Shown piece by piece: positions 33,542 through 43,380 of a stretch of DNA of 64,000 nt. The stretch's first letter is position 1. Each line of letters begins with the position of its first letter. This stretch comes from Myxococcus landrumus. Lineage in GTDB: Bacteria > Myxococcota > Myxococcia > Myxococcales > Myxococcaceae. The notes below the pieces were generated by a model. That model did no database searches. It was not told the origin of the DNA and worked only from the letters and a program-made list of their open reading frames with translations. The stretch covers positions 7,618,501-7,682,500 of the forward strand of contig NZ_CP071091.1 of assembly GCF_017301635.1 (NCBI RefSeq), written 5' to 3'. Position numbers and translations under genes: made by a program.

Positions 33542-35038
33542 TCAAGGCGCCGGCGGTGGTGGCTCCTCCTCCGTGAGCAGGGTGGGGGCGGGAATCCGCA
33601 GGGAGTGCTGGTCGAGGAACTCGGGGGCGAGCGCCGCGAGCCACTGGGCATGGGTTCCCGCGCTCAGTCCGCCGGAGATGGTGAAGGCGCCGATGGGGCC
33701 TTCATACCGGTTGCTGTCCATGCCCATGCCGGGGCGGTTCTCCTTCCTCCCCAGGCGCACGAACAGCCGCATGTTGCGCAGGACATTGTCGTAGACGATG
33801 AGCCCCATCACGGAGTTGGGCTCGTCCGCCGCCAGTCTCAGGCCCGCGTCGGCGGTCCGCTCGAGGGTGTTGCCGATGATGTGGATGCCTCGGCCCGTCA
33901 CGACGCGGACGCCCTGGCCGTTGCCACGGTTGGCGTAGTTGTAGATGTCGTGGATGAAGTTGTCTTCGACGAGCACGTTGGTGGGGAGGTCGATGGCGTT
34001 GTTGCCACCGATGGCGACGCCTCGGCCGGCCTGGGAGATGTCATTGCCGAGAATCTGGATGTTCGTGGCGTCTTCGTGGACGAGCACGGCCTCCGCGGCG
34101 GAGGTGTTGGCCTGCCAGGGGAAGCGGCCGATGTTGGGGAAGGAGTAGATGAGGTTCTTGTAGATGAGGAGGTCGTCGCAGGCCTTGACGTCGATGCCGT
34201 TCTCTCCGGTGGCATGGAGTTGGTTGCGCTCGATGAGGATGGTGGAGGGGCGCCCGCCATTGGGCTGACATTGCACGCCGTCGCCCGAGACATCATGGAT
34301 GTCGTTGTCCACGATGAAGATGTCGCGAGTCACGCCACGGATGGCGACGCCGTGCGAGTCCGTGTTCGTCTTGGAGAAGTCGAAGATTTGATTGTGCGAG
34401 AGCATGACGAAGTTCGCGTAGCTGGCGGTGATGCCGGCGCCGGCGCGGCCTCCGTACAGGACAGAGTCGTGGAGCTGCGAGCACTGCGTATTGGTCTCGA
34501 AGAGGGCGGCATAGGACGGCCGGCCCTGGACGGCGATTTCGAGGAACTCGACGACCCAGTAGGGAAGCTTCACATCCAGCAGGGCGCCGACGTTGGTGCC
34601 GGAAGGGAGGATGCGAGGGCGTCCGGCCATCTCGCCACGCAGGACGATGGGGGCGGTGGCGGTGCCTGCGCGAGCGCCCTTGGGGGCGGTGATGGAGACC
34701 TGTTCATTGTAGTCGCCGCCGCGCACCAGGATGATGTTGCCGGGGCGAGCGGCCCTGACGGCGGCCATGATGGTGCTGTAGGGGTTCTCGTTGGAGCCGA
34801 GCGGCTTCGAGGGATTCCAGGGGCCGGAATTCGAGACGGAGAGCGTGGCCCCCTGGGCCTGTGAGGCCCTGGGGCAGGTGGCGTAGAAGATGTCCTCGGA
34901 GAGCGCGACCTGTCTCCGAGGGGCGCGGGCCTCCGGTTGCGCCTGCGAGGAGATGTCCTCGAGGGTGTCCGGCTGTCCCGCACCACACGCCAGGACGCCC
35001 CCGAACATCAAGACCCAACAAGCCAGACGCAATTCCAT
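33542..35038 (-). CDS. Secreted right-handed parallel beta-helix lipoprotein
   Basis: Exported lipoprotein of 498 residues; the signal peptide MELRLACWVLMFGGVLAC ends in a VLAC lipobox. After a short linker it becomes a repetitive beta-helix with PbH1-like coils rich in Asn/Asp, such as NIILVRGGDYNE, FIVDNDIHDVSGDGV, DLLIYKNLIYSF, VLVEDNFIHDIYNY and GIHIIGNTLER. This fold is shared by polysaccharide lyases and hydrolases; no confident catalytic set is visible, so it may bind or cleave a polysaccharide. The ATG at 35038 has GAGGGG upstream; an ATG seven codons earlier is possible. Single gene, divergent from the S41-like protease. Confidence 0.87.
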   Translation of the reverse strand: MELRLACWVLMFGGVLACGAGQPDTLEDISSQAQPEARAPRRQVALSEDIFYATCPRASQAQGATLSVSNSGPWNPSKPLGSNENPYSTIMAAVRAARPGNIILVRGGDYNEQVSITAPKGARAGTATAPIVLRGEMAGRPRILPSGTNVGALLDVKLPYWVVEFLEIAVQGRPSYAALFETNTQCSQLHDSVLYGGRAGAGITASYANFVMLSHNQIFDFSKTNTDSHGVAIRGVTRDIFIVDNDIHDVSGDGVQCQPNGGRPSTILIERNQLHATGENGIDVKACDDLLIYKNLIYSFPNIGRFPWQANTSAAEAVLVHEDATNIQILGNDISQAGRGVAIGGNNAIDLPTNVLVEDNFIHDIYNYANRGNGQGVRVVTGRGIHIIGNTLERTADAGLRLAADEPNSVMGLIVYDNVLRNMRLFVRLGRKENRPGMGMDSNRYEGPIGAFTISGGLSAGTHAQWLAALAPEFLDQHSLRIPAPTLLTEEEPPPPAP

Positions 35039-35289
35039 GCCTGTCCCCTCGCTGACCACGACCGTGCGCGTCCAAGGGTTGGGATGGAATGGCGGCTCAT
35101 CAACCCCTTTGCCCTAAAGGGCGTGGAAGGACACGAGGCATGGCTCGCGAGCGGTCTCGGCCACCTCCGGGCTGGGAATGCTTGTTGCGCGAATGACATG
35201 TGTATGTGGATGGCGATATGCCCGCCCGGCATTTTCGTTTGCTCGCAGGCCCGACGCGCCATCTCGGCGGGGCCTGGGAGTCTCCACGC

Positions 35290-37509
35290 ATGTCGAGCAT
35301 CCGTCGCCTCGTTCTCCACGGCGCCTCCCGGGCGCGTCGCGGCCAGAGGTCGTTTCGACTCACCGCTGTCCTGTTCTCGCTGACAGGTGGAGGCGCCTGG
35401 GCACAGCCGGGGCCGTCCGCCGACAACTGGTGCGACTTCGCCCGGGCGGGTCCCACCACTCCGCTGCCCGCCCCCGTCGCGCTGTCGGCGGCCCATGCCC
35501 AGGTGCGCTTCTTTGGCACGGGGCCCAGCTACAGCGACGCGGACCTGGCACTGGTCGGCGTGCTGGAGCGTGGCCCCGTGGATTGGGATGCCGCCACCCG
35601 GCGCTACGCGGACAGCCTGGACGGTGTCTGTGCGCTGGAGGCGTCGTCCAGGACGCTGGGGCCCGCTCGAGTCTTCGCGGTGGGGCCCCTCGCGGTCATC
35701 CGCCCGGGCACGGGTGAGCTCCCACTGCCCCGACATGCGCGCGTGGCGGTCATCGACCTGAGGGAGCTCCCGGAGGCTCCGGGTCTCGAGGAGGCGCTGG
35801 CCCGAGCCATCAGCGCGGTCAGCACCGCGCCTGTCGCGCGCCTCTCCGAGCGGGTCCGACATCACGTCGGGATGGCGGACGAGCTGTCGGCCGAGAGCGA
35901 GTACAGCGGCTTCATCAACTTCGTGGACCTCCGCGCCCGCGCACCGCATGCCGCGACGGGACGGGCCGAGCTCCCGGTCATGCTGCTCACGGGCCCCACG
36001 CTGGCGCCCTCGGCGGCCCGTTTCGCCGTGGACCTGCGGATGGCCCGGCGTGCCTGGCTCGTGGGGGCTGCTGTCCACACGTCGGTCGCGGAGTCGAAGT
36101 GGATGCCCGTCGGAGCGAGGGGCGTGCTCGTGCGCACCGCACGACTGGAGGACGCGCAGGGGGCGGCCCCCGGCCTCATTCCCGCCGACTTCGGTGAGGG
36201 GTTGGCCCGTCCCGAATCACTCCCATCCATGCAAGCGCTCCAGGCCGCCGCTCTCTTGGGGACGCCCGCGCCGGTGGACCGCACGGCGTCAGTCATGCGC
36301 AACGCTCCCCCCAAGCGAGTCCCTCCCGAGGTTGTTCCCGCGGAGGCCTCATCGGGCATCGCCCGGGCGGGGCTCGTCATCCTCCACGGTGCCACGCGGC
36401 TGTTCTTTCCCTACTTCGCGACGGTGGGGGATGGCATCGATGGTCGCCTGCTGGAGACGCTGGCCTCGGTGGATGCCGAGCCCGTCACGAAGCGCGAGCA
36501 GACGCAGCGACTGCTCCTTCGCTTCTCCGAGGTCCTCCAGGACGGGCACGGCTTCGTCTTCGCACCGGGGGCGCCGCCGCCGGTGGGCTACTTCGGCGTC
36601 GTTCTGGAGCAGGTGGCTGGAGAGCCGGTCATCCGCCGCTCCATGGTGACGGAGGTCCACCCTGGCGACGCGGTGACGAGCGTCGACGGCCAGCCGATGT
36701 CGGAGTGGTTGGCCACGGAGCAGGCGCGGGCCGCGGCCGCGACGCCGGGCTACAAGCATGACGTCGCCATCCGGCGGCTGCTGAGGCTGAATGGCCCCAC
36801 CACCTTCGGGCTGCGCGGCGTGGATGGCGCCACGCGCTTCGTGCGGGTCCAGCCCCAGCCGCGGATGGTGACGGGCCCCGCGTCGCTCAGAGGCGCGGGC
36901 GACCTCGCGGACCTCGGCGCGCCGGAGCTGCACTACATCAACATGGCGCACGAGGTGCTGACGACCCCGGAGGAATTCCAGACGGCGCTCACCGCCGCGC
37001 AAGGGGCCAGCGGCCTGGTGGTGGACATGCGGGGCTATCCGGGCGTCAACACCTACCAGGCGGCCCAGCGGCTCATCCCGACGACGTTCTCCACGCCTTT
37101 CTTCCGGACGCCGGTCTGGAGCGGCCCTGGCGCGTTCGAGATGCGGGAAGAGGTGTACGAGCTCGAGCCGCTCTCGAGTCCCTCCTATGCGGGCCCCATG
37201 GTCCTCCTGGTCGGCCCCCGGTCGGTGTCCGCGGCGGAGAACTTCTCCATGATGCTGACTGGCGCGCGGCGGGTGACGGTCATCGGCCGTCGCAGCGCGG
37301 GGACGAATGGGAACATCACCCAGCTGATGCTTCCCGGGCGGATGACGGCGATGTTTACCTGCATGGAGATGCTCAACACGGACCGCTCGCGCTTCCACGG
37401 CGTGGGCATCGTCCCGGACATCGAGGTCGCGCCCACGGCTCTGGACCTCTCGACTGGGAATGACCCGGAACTGCGCCGGGCCATCGCGTTCCTGCGCACC
37501 GGCCAGTGA
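35290..37509 (+). CDS. Secreted S41-family (C-terminal processing type) peptidase
   Basis: Exported protein of 739 residues with a long signal peptide ending in GGGAWA. Residues about 430-520 hold a PDZ-like region (GYFGVVLEQVAGEPVIRR, HPGDAVTSVDGQPM), followed by the S41 core: LVVDMRGYPG, MVLLVGPRSVSAAENFSMML with the predicted catalytic Ser647, and GRRSAGTNGNITQLMLPG with the HGVGIVPDIEV segment near the end. The N-terminal 300 residues are unassigned and may be a propeptide or binding domain. The ATG at 35290 is chosen because it starts the signal peptide; it has GGAG upstream. Likely a tail-specific periplasmic or surface protease; substrate unknown. Confidence 0.87.
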   Translation: MSSIRRLVLHGASRARRGQRSFRLTAVLFSLTGGGAWAQPGPSADNWCDFARAGPTTPLPAPVALSAAHAQVRFFGTGPSYSDADLALVGVLERGPVDWDAATRRYADSLDGVCALEASSRTLGPARVFAVGPLAVIRPGTGELPLPRHARVAVIDLRELPEAPGLEEALARAISAVSTAPVARLSERVRHHVGMADELSAESEYSGFINFVDLRARAPHAATGRAELPVMLLTGPTLAPSAARFAVDLRMARRAWLVGAAVHTSVAESKWMPVGARGVLVRTARLEDAQGAAPGLIPADFGEGLARPESLPSMQALQAAALLGTPAPVDRTASVMRNAPPKRVPPEVVPAEASSGIARAGLVILHGATRLFFPYFATVGDGIDGRLLETLASVDAEPVTKREQTQRLLLRFSEVLQDGHGFVFAPGAPPPVGYFGVVLEQVAGEPVIRRSMVTEVHPGDAVTSVDGQPMSEWLATEQARAAAATPGYKHDVAIRRLLRLNGPTTFGLRGVDGATRFVRVQPQPRMVTGPASLRGAGDLADLGAPELHYINMAHEVLTTPEEFQTALTAAQGASGLVVDMRGYPGVNTYQAAQRLIPTTFSTPFFRTPVWSGPGAFEMREEVYELEPLSSPSYAGPMVLLVGPRSVSAAENFSMMLTGARRVTVIGRRSAGTNGNITQLMLPGRMTAMFTCMEMLNTDRSRFHGVGIVPDIEVAPTALDLSTGNDPELRRAIAFLRTGQ

Positions 37510-37514
37510 GCGGT

Positions 37515-37536
37515 CCTGGTGGGCCGCTTCACCAGG
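37515..37536 (+). terminator. Hairpin after the S41 peptidase gene
   Basis: Seven-base perfect arms (CCTGGTG and CACCAGG) with an eight-base loop start six bases after the stop codon. A T-rich word (TTGTCTTTG) follows about 8 bp later. Confidence 0.55.
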
Positions 37537-37828
37537 GGACGATTGTCTTTGAATCCTCTCGTGCCAGTCATCCGCGCTCCACGCCAAGGCTGACGGGCGT
37601 GTGGGCTCCGACCCGGTGATGATCGCCAGGGAGTGGCCAGGGCCGTGAGGCCCGCACACGCCTTTCTCCTCCTCGGTGCACGACGATGTAGGGTTTGGGA
37701 CAGGACATTCCCTACACGCACCGTGGCCACCTGGGGTCTCCCCTTCCGGTGTCTAGGTATGATGTAAGCTCCGTCTGGTCTTTCAATGCTCCCGACACCC
37801 GGTGGGGGAGACCAGAGAGGTGGGGGAC
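37537..37828 (+). other. Leader/promoter region of the VgrG operon
   Basis: No gene in this gap. A TATGAT hexamer at 37758-37763 inside a relatively AT-rich patch is a plausible -10 element, about 65 bp before the VgrG start, but I cannot place a convincing -35. I found no clear -24/-12 sigma-54 motif. GAGGTGGGGGAC immediately before 37829 serves as the ribosome site. Confidence 0.4.
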
Positions 37829-40501
37829 ATGCCTCGACGTCCGCACACACTGCTGGAACTCCAGGCCGAGGGGTTTGCCCCAGGGGAGCTCGTGGCCGTT
37901 CGGATGTCGGGCGAAGAGGCCATCTCCGAGCCCTATGACTTTCGTGTGGAGTTCTTCCCCAGGTCGCTGGAGCCGTTGGATGTGAAAGCACTGCTGGGCA
38001 CGGAAGCCACCCTGCTCCTGCATGGGCCCGACGGGGGAGACCGCTTCGTCCACGGCGTGGTGGAAGAAGCCCGAGACCTGGGAGACCGCCACGGCCGGCC
38101 GGAGTACCGGGTGCGGCTGGTCCCTCGGCTGCGCCTGCTCCGGAACACCCGGCGCAGCCGCATCTTCCAGCACCTCTCCGTCCCGGACATCGTGAAGAAG
38201 GTGCTGTCCGCGGCGGACGTGAAGCTGCGCCTGGCGCTGTCCGCCTCCTACGCGCCTCGTGAGTTCTGCGTCCAGTACCGGGAGTCGGACCTGGACTTCG
38301 TCCGCCGCCTGCTCGAGTCCGAGGGCATCTGCTTCTTCTTCGAGCATGCGGAGTCGTCACACGTGATGGTGCTCGGAGATGGAGCAGGCGCGCATGCGCC
38401 CATCTCCGGTGACGCGCGAGTGGTGTTCCGCGGAAAGGAAGAACACGTCGCGGAGGCGGAGCACGTGTCCACCGTGACGCGCACCCAGCGGCTGCGTCCG
38501 GGCACGGTGTCCTTGCGAGACTTCGACTTCGAGCGGCCCGCGCTGGACCTGACCTCGAAGACGCGCAACGACCCGGAGTCCCTGGGCTGGGAGGTGTATG
38601 ACTATCCCGGCGACTACGTGAAGCCCTCCGAAGGGCAGCTCCTCAGCCGGGTGAGGCTGGAAGCGCTGCGCTTCGGGACGAAGACCTTGGAGGGCGATGG
38701 GACGTGTCATCGCCTGGTGTCTGGCTCTACCTTTGAGCTGGCCGAACACCCGGAAGGCGACCTCAATGGCGAGGTGCTGGTGGTCCGGGTCCGACACGAG
38801 GGACGCCGCCAGGAAGTGGTGGGCGACGTGGACGCGCTGGAGGAGTCCTATCGCAACCACTTCATCGCCTTGCCAGCGGGAGCGCCGTACCGGCCTCGGC
38901 TGGCGACGCCCGTGCCCCACATCCTCGGCATCCAGACGGCGACGGTCGTCGGCCCCTCGTCGGAGGAGACACAGCCAGACACGCACGGCCGCATCAAGGT
39001 CCAGTTCCACTGGGACCGGGACGGGAAGTCGGACGACAAGAGCTCCTGCTGGGTGCGCGTGGGGCAGGCGTGGGCGGGTGCGGCGTGGGGCGCGAACTTC
39101 ATCCCTCGCGTGGGGCAGGAGGCCGTGGTGCGCTTCCTGGAGGGCAACCCCGACAAGCCGCTGGTGGTGGGCGCCGTCTACAACGGCCAGAACCCACCGC
39201 CCTTGGGCCTGCCCGGCGAGAAGACGAAGAGCACCGTGCGCACGGACTCGAGCCCCGGTGGCGGTGGCTTCAACGAGGTCCGCATCGAGGATTCCGCGGG
39301 CAGCGAAGAGGTGTTCCTCCATGCCCAGAAGGACGAGGACCTCGACACGCTCAACGACAAGTCCCAGCGAGTGGGAGGGATGGAGTCGCTGCTCGTGGAG
39401 AAGGACCGCTCGCGCGACATCGTGGGCAAGCAATCCCTCTCCGTCAAAGGGGATGACGCGTCCACGGTGGAAGGCTCGCAATCGTTGCGGGTGGCGATGA
39501 ATCGCGAGACGCGCACCCTGGGCGACCACTCGGAAGAGGTGGATCGGAATCAATCCATCACGGTGATGGCGGTCCACGCGTTGAACGTGAAGATGGCGGC
39601 GGCGACCTCGGTGGGAGCCGCCGCGGCGCTCGGGGTGGGCGGGGGATATGGCATCAACGTCGGCGGAGCCTCCAACATCGCCGTGCTGGGCGCTCGCGCG
39701 GAGACCGTGGGAGGCATGCGCTCCGAGTCCGTGGGCGGAGCGCGTTCGGAGATGGTCGAGGGGGCGAAGACCTCTCGCGTGTTGGGCGACGTCACCGAGG
39801 AGGTGAAGGGCGGGCTCAGCCAGGTGGCGGAGAAGGGCCGTCAGGACGACGTGGGGAAGAACCACCTCTCCGAGGTGAAGGGCCCCATGGCGACGGGGGC
39901 AAAGAAGCTCCAGTTGAAGTCAGACGAGATGGCCGTCGTGGTGAACAGCGAGCTGGCGCTGCTCATCAACAAGTCCGGGACGGTGAAGCTCTTCGCCAAG
40001 TCGCTCACGGTGGATGGGAAGAACATCAAGCTGAAGGGGAAGAAGATAAAGAAGGAGTCCTCGGGGAGCGGAAAGCGCAAGCCTTTCAAAGAGGTGCTGG
40101 ACGAGTCCGTGGCCGAGACGATGCGAGAGTATGGCCCGGAGGGAGGTCCCCTGAGCCCCGCCGATGCGAAGGCCTTCACGGAGGGGAAGTACACGATGAA
40201 GGTCCTGAAGAAGGACGTGACGGTGCATCGGTTGTTCGGGGGAGAGAGCGCCGCGCAGGGGCGCTGGGTGACGGCGGGGACTCGGCCCACGGGGCTCGAG
40301 GGGAAGATTCGCATGGCGCTTCGTCCCGAGTGGGGGAACACCGCGACGGAGTCCGCGTCGATGACGCTCAAGGCGGGGACGGTCCTCTACGAAGGCGGGG
40401 TGGCGGGGCAGGGCTTGGGGTACTCGGGAGGCGCGACGCAGATTCTCATCAAGACTCCGCCGCAGGCCGCGGGCGAGTTCTTGAAGGCCGTGTTCATGTG
40501 A
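37829..40501 (+). CDS. vgrG: Type VI secretion tip protein VgrG with C-terminal toxin-like extension
   Basis: Spike protein of 890 residues that would cap the T6SS tube. The gp27-like part (about 1-345) has YRVRLVPRLRLL and SRIFQHLSVPDIVKKVLS; the gp5 OB region (about 370-470) has GRIKVQFHWDRDGK and SSCWVRVGQAWAG; residues 470-745 are the repetitive beta-helix needle. A Lys-rich linker then leads into an extra 140-residue domain (from about 751, base 40079) absent from the second VgrG. Its features are VTVHRLFGG, GRWVTAG, MALRPEWGNTATES and LKAGTVLYEGGVAG with a final GGATQILI. This resembles NAD-using toxin domains (ADP-ribosyltransferase or TNT/NADase type) of polymorphic toxins, so it looks like a specialised effector VgrG. 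The toxin identity is inference. The next gene, 10 bp on, is the candidate immunity gene. Confidence 0.93.
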   Translation: MPRRPHTLLELQAEGFAPGELVAVRMSGEEAISEPYDFRVEFFPRSLEPLDVKALLGTEATLLLHGPDGGDRFVHGVVEEARDLGDRHGRPEYRVRLVPRLRLLRNTRRSRIFQHLSVPDIVKKVLSAADVKLRLALSASYAPREFCVQYRESDLDFVRRLLESEGICFFFEHAESSHVMVLGDGAGAHAPISGDARVVFRGKEEHVAEAEHVSTVTRTQRLRPGTVSLRDFDFERPALDLTSKTRNDPESLGWEVYDYPGDYVKPSEGQLLSRVRLEALRFGTKTLEGDGTCHRLVSGSTFELAEHPEGDLNGEVLVVRVRHEGRRQEVVGDVDALEESYRNHFIALPAGAPYRPRLATPVPHILGIQTATVVGPSSEETQPDTHGRIKVQFHWDRDGKSDDKSSCWVRVGQAWAGAAWGANFIPRVGQEAVVRFLEGNPDKPLVVGAVYNGQNPPPLGLPGEKTKSTVRTDSSPGGGGFNEVRIEDSAGSEEVFLHAQKDEDLDTLNDKSQRVGGMESLLVEKDRSRDIVGKQSLSVKGDDASTVEGSQSLRVAMNRETRTLGDHSEEVDRNQSITVMAVHALNVKMAAATSVGAAAALGVGGGYGINVGGASNIAVLGARAETVGGMRSESVGGARSEMVEGAKTSRVLGDVTEEVKGGLSQVAEKGRQDDVGKNHLSEVKGPMATGAKKLQLKSDEMAVVVNSELALLINKSGTVKLFAKSLTVDGKNIKLKGKKIKKESSGSGKRKPFKEVLDESVAETMREYGPEGGPLSPADAKAFTEGKYTMKVLKKDVTVHRLFGGESAAQGRWVTAGTRPTGLEGKIRMALRPEWGNTATESASMTLKAGTVLYEGGVAGQGLGYSGGATQILIKTPPQAAGEFLKAVFM

Positions 40502-40511
40502 AGGGGCGGGT

Positions 40512-41105
40512 ATGTCTTTGCTGGGACGAGGGTCCGTGCTGAAGAAGCTCCATCCCGAGGGAGAGTTCGAGTCGCTGGACGACCTCCGGGAGTTCGAGCA
40601 CCGGCTGGCCCGTGCGCTGGAGAAAGGCGCCATCGAGCGCGTCCCCGTGAAGAAGAGACACTCGGGCATCAGTCCCGAGGAGTGGTACCGGGTGAAGGGC
40701 GGCGACGACGTGTACCGGTTCGTCGTCCCGGACTATCCCCTTCGCGGGTACTGGGGCCGCGTGGAGAAGCCGGACGAAGGCTCCTACTTCCAGCAGCTCT
40801 ACGAGGGCGATGCTCCTTCGCGCGAGGAGTACGCCGCGCTGACGGCGAAGCTCGCCGAGAAGTGGCGTGAGGGTGAGGTCGAGCGCGCGGAGGACTCACA
40901 CTCCAAGGTGGCGGGGACCTATCTGTTCCACCATCGCCCCTCGGACGAGACGTTCGAGCTCTTTCCTCCGAACAAGACGACGGGGCGCGCCATCTGGGGG
41001 AAGGTCTTCCGCTCGAACAAGGATGGCTCCTGGCCAGGACAGGACATGTCCCTGGACGTTCCTCCCACGAGCCGCTTCTCCATCAAGTCAAAGGGTGAGC
41101 CATGA
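40512..41105 (+). CDS. Candidate immunity protein for the VgrG-linked toxin
   Basis: Soluble 197-residue protein with no signal peptide, membrane span or known motif. It contains PEEWYRVKGGDDVYRFVVPD and YPLRGYWGRVE, then a charged helical segment (about 95-130) and a C-terminal beta-rich part (YLFHHRPSDETFELFPPN). It sits between vgrG1 and vgrG2: 10 bp after the toxin-bearing VgrG, and its stop overlaps the next start as ATGA, so synthesis of all three is coupled. Placement directly after an effector domain is the usual arrangement for a cognate immunity protein. An adaptor or chaperone that loads the effector is the main alternative. Confidence 0.8.
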   Translation: MSLLGRGSVLKKLHPEGEFESLDDLREFEHRLARALEKGAIERVPVKKRHSGISPEEWYRVKGGDDVYRFVVPDYPLRGYWGRVEKPDEGSYFQQLYEGDAPSREEYAALTAKLAEKWREGEVERAEDSHSKVAGTYLFHHRPSDETFELFPPNKTTGRAIWGKVFRSNKDGSWPGQDMSLDVPPTSRFSIKSKGEP

Positions 41106-43375
41106 CGATTGCCACCGCGCCCTTGGCGGCGAGCCAGTCGGAGTTCGATTTCGAAGCGGGCCCTCATGGAGCGGGGGAGCTGGCGGTCCTTTCCTTCAAG
41201 GGGACCGAGGCGCTCAACGCGCTCTACTCCGTGGAGGTGGACCTGGTGCCAGGCCCGGACGTCGTCGTCGACGCCCAGTCCTTGCTGGGGGAGCCCGCGC
41301 TGCTCACCGTGCAACTGGGGGATGGGTCCGCCCGGTTCTTCCACGGCATCATCGCGCATTGGAGCACCTGGGACGTGGGCGCCACCGGAGAGCGCAAGCG
41401 TCATCGCGCCCGGGTGGTCCCCCGGCTGTGGACGCTCAAGTACATGAAGCGCAGCCGCATCTTCCAGAACCTCTCGGTACCGGACATCGCCCAGAAGGTC
41501 TTGAAGGACGGCAACGTCGAGTTCCGGCTGGCGCTCTCCGGGAGCTATTCCAAGCGCGAGTACTGCGTGCAGTACCGCGAATCCAACCTGGACTTCCTGC
41601 TCCGCCTCTTCGAGGAGGAAGGCATCGTCTTCTTCTTCGAGCACGGCCAGGGAGGCCACACGCTGGTGCTCACGGATGCGCCGTCCGCGCACGAGCCGTT
41701 GGTGGGGGAGTCCAAGCTGGTCTTCCGGGAGGAGAGCCGGATGGTGGCGGGCGCGGACTCGGTGCAGACGTTCTCGTCTCGACTGGAAATCCAGCCCGGG
41801 GCGGTGATGCTGCGCGACTACAACTTCCTGACGCCGGCCGTGGACCTGAGCACGGATGCGCAGTCGGACGATGGGGACGCGGTGTTGGAGGTGTATGACT
41901 ATCCGGGGCGCTATTCGGACGCGGGGGGCGGAAAGAGCTACTCGAAGATTCGCCTGGAGGAACTCCGGGCGCGCGCGGAGACGGCCACGGGGACCAGCGC
42001 GAGTCGAAGGCTGACGCCTGGGTATGTCTTTGAGCTGGATGAGCATCCTCGGCCCGCCCTCAATGGCGAGTACCTGATTCTGTCGGTGTCGCACGAGGGC
42101 CGTCAGCCCGAGGTGCTGGTGGATGTGCGCTCGGTACAGGGGGGAGGGGAGTCGTCTGGGTACAGGAGCGAGTTCACGTGCCAGCGCTCCTCCGTCCCAT
42201 TCCGACCCGAGCGCCGGACGGAGCGGCCTCGCATCGGAGGCGCGCAGACGGCGGTGGTGGTGGGGCCCGCTGGAGAAGAAATCCACACGGACGAGCACGG
42301 ACGCATCAAGGTCCAGTTCCACTGGGACCGGGAAGGGAAGGGCGACGACAAGAGCTCGTGCTGGATTCGCGTGAGCCAGGCCTGGGCGGGACCAGGGTGG
42401 GGGGCGCTGTACCTGCCTCGCATCGGCCAGGAGGTGGTGGTGGAGTTCCTGGAAGGGGACCCTGACCGTCCCCTGGTGACGGGCAGCGTCTACAACGGAC
42501 ACAATCCTCCGCCGCTGTCGCTGCCGGACGAGAAGACGAAGAGCACGCTGCGCTCGAGCTCGAGTCCTGGAGGCGATGGGTTCAACGAGCTGCGCTTCGA
42601 GGATGCCGCGGGCAGCGAGGAGGTGTTCTTCCACGCGCAGAAGGACTTCAACATCGTCGTGGAGAACGACAAGTCCCAGAAGGTGGGGGGCAACGAGACG
42701 CTGCGCGTGGAGAAGGACCGGAGCCGGGAGGTGCTGGGCAACCAGAAGCTCTCGGTGGGCAAGGACGACTCCAGCGTGGTGGGAGGCAACCAGACGCTGG
42801 ACGTGACGAAGGACCGCTCGACCACCGTGGGAGGCAACCACACGGAGGCCGTCACGGGGTCGCAGTCCATCAGCGTGGGAGGGACCCAGACGACGACGGT
42901 GACGCTCGCGTCCACGGAGAACGTGGGGCTGGGCAAGGCGCTCAACGTGGGTGGGGGCTACGCCATCAACGTGGGGGCGGCCATGAACGAGATTGTCGTC
43001 GGACTCAAGTCCGAGCAGGTGGGTGGGGCGAAGGTGGAGATGGTGGGGGCGAAGAAGAGCGAGATGGTGAAGGGCAGCCGGACGATGCAGGTCGGCGGCG
43101 ACCTGAGCGAGACGGTGGGGAAGAAGCGGAACCTCAAGGTGACCAAGGACTTCCTCGTCAACGTGAATGCCGCGATGACGGTGAAGGCGAAGGACACCTA
43201 TGCGCTCGGCGCGAAGGAGATTGTCCTGTCCGCCGAGGAGCAGTTCACGCTCAAGGTCGGCAGCGCCACCATTCAGGTGAAGAAGAATGGAGACGTGGTC
43301 ATCAAGGGCGCGAAGGTGGAGATGACGGCGAGCGGCGACATCATCATGAAGGCCTCGAAGATTGGGGAGAACTGA
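41102..43375 (+). CDS. vgrG: Type VI secretion tip protein VgrG (standard length)
   Basis: Second spike protein, 757 residues, similar in layout to the first (SRIFQNLSVPDIAQKVLK, GRIKVQFHWDREGKGDDKSS, WIRVSQAWAGPGWG) but ending at the beta-helix tip (VIKGAKVEMTASGDIIMKAS) with no extra domain. The needle contains many short repeats of the kind VGGNxTLxVxKDRSxxVxGN. It may form homotrimers or mixed trimers with VgrG1 to adjust how many toxin domains are loaded. Starts at the ATG at 41102, overlapping the upstream stop by four bases. Its N-terminal 20 residues differ from VgrG1, so the pair is an old duplication rather than a recent one. Confidence 0.95.
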   Translation: MTIATAPLAASQSEFDFEAGPHGAGELAVLSFKGTEALNALYSVEVDLVPGPDVVVDAQSLLGEPALLTVQLGDGSARFFHGIIAHWSTWDVGATGERKRHRARVVPRLWTLKYMKRSRIFQNLSVPDIAQKVLKDGNVEFRLALSGSYSKREYCVQYRESNLDFLLRLFEEEGIVFFFEHGQGGHTLVLTDAPSAHEPLVGESKLVFREESRMVAGADSVQTFSSRLEIQPGAVMLRDYNFLTPAVDLSTDAQSDDGDAVLEVYDYPGRYSDAGGGKSYSKIRLEELRARAETATGTSASRRLTPGYVFELDEHPRPALNGEYLILSVSHEGRQPEVLVDVRSVQGGGESSGYRSEFTCQRSSVPFRPERRTERPRIGGAQTAVVVGPAGEEIHTDEHGRIKVQFHWDREGKGDDKSSCWIRVSQAWAGPGWGALYLPRIGQEVVVEFLEGDPDRPLVTGSVYNGHNPPPLSLPDEKTKSTLRSSSSPGGDGFNELRFEDAAGSEEVFFHAQKDFNIVVENDKSQKVGGNETLRVEKDRSREVLGNQKLSVGKDDSSVVGGNQTLDVTKDRSTTVGGNHTEAVTGSQSISVGGTQTTTVTLASTENVGLGKALNVGGGYAINVGAAMNEIVVGLKSEQVGGAKVEMVGAKKSEMVKGSRTMQVGGDLSETVGKKRNLKVTKDFLVNVNAAMTVKAKDTYALGAKEIVLSAEEQFTLKVGSATIQVKKNGDVVIKGAKVEMTASGDIIMKASKIGEN

Positions 43376-43380
43376 GCGCC

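Noticed and set aside
42655-43150. Repetitive stretch in vgrG2 considered as a DNA tandem repeat
   Set aside because: The periodicity belongs to the protein beta-helix (short VGGN-type units) and is too diverged at the DNA level.
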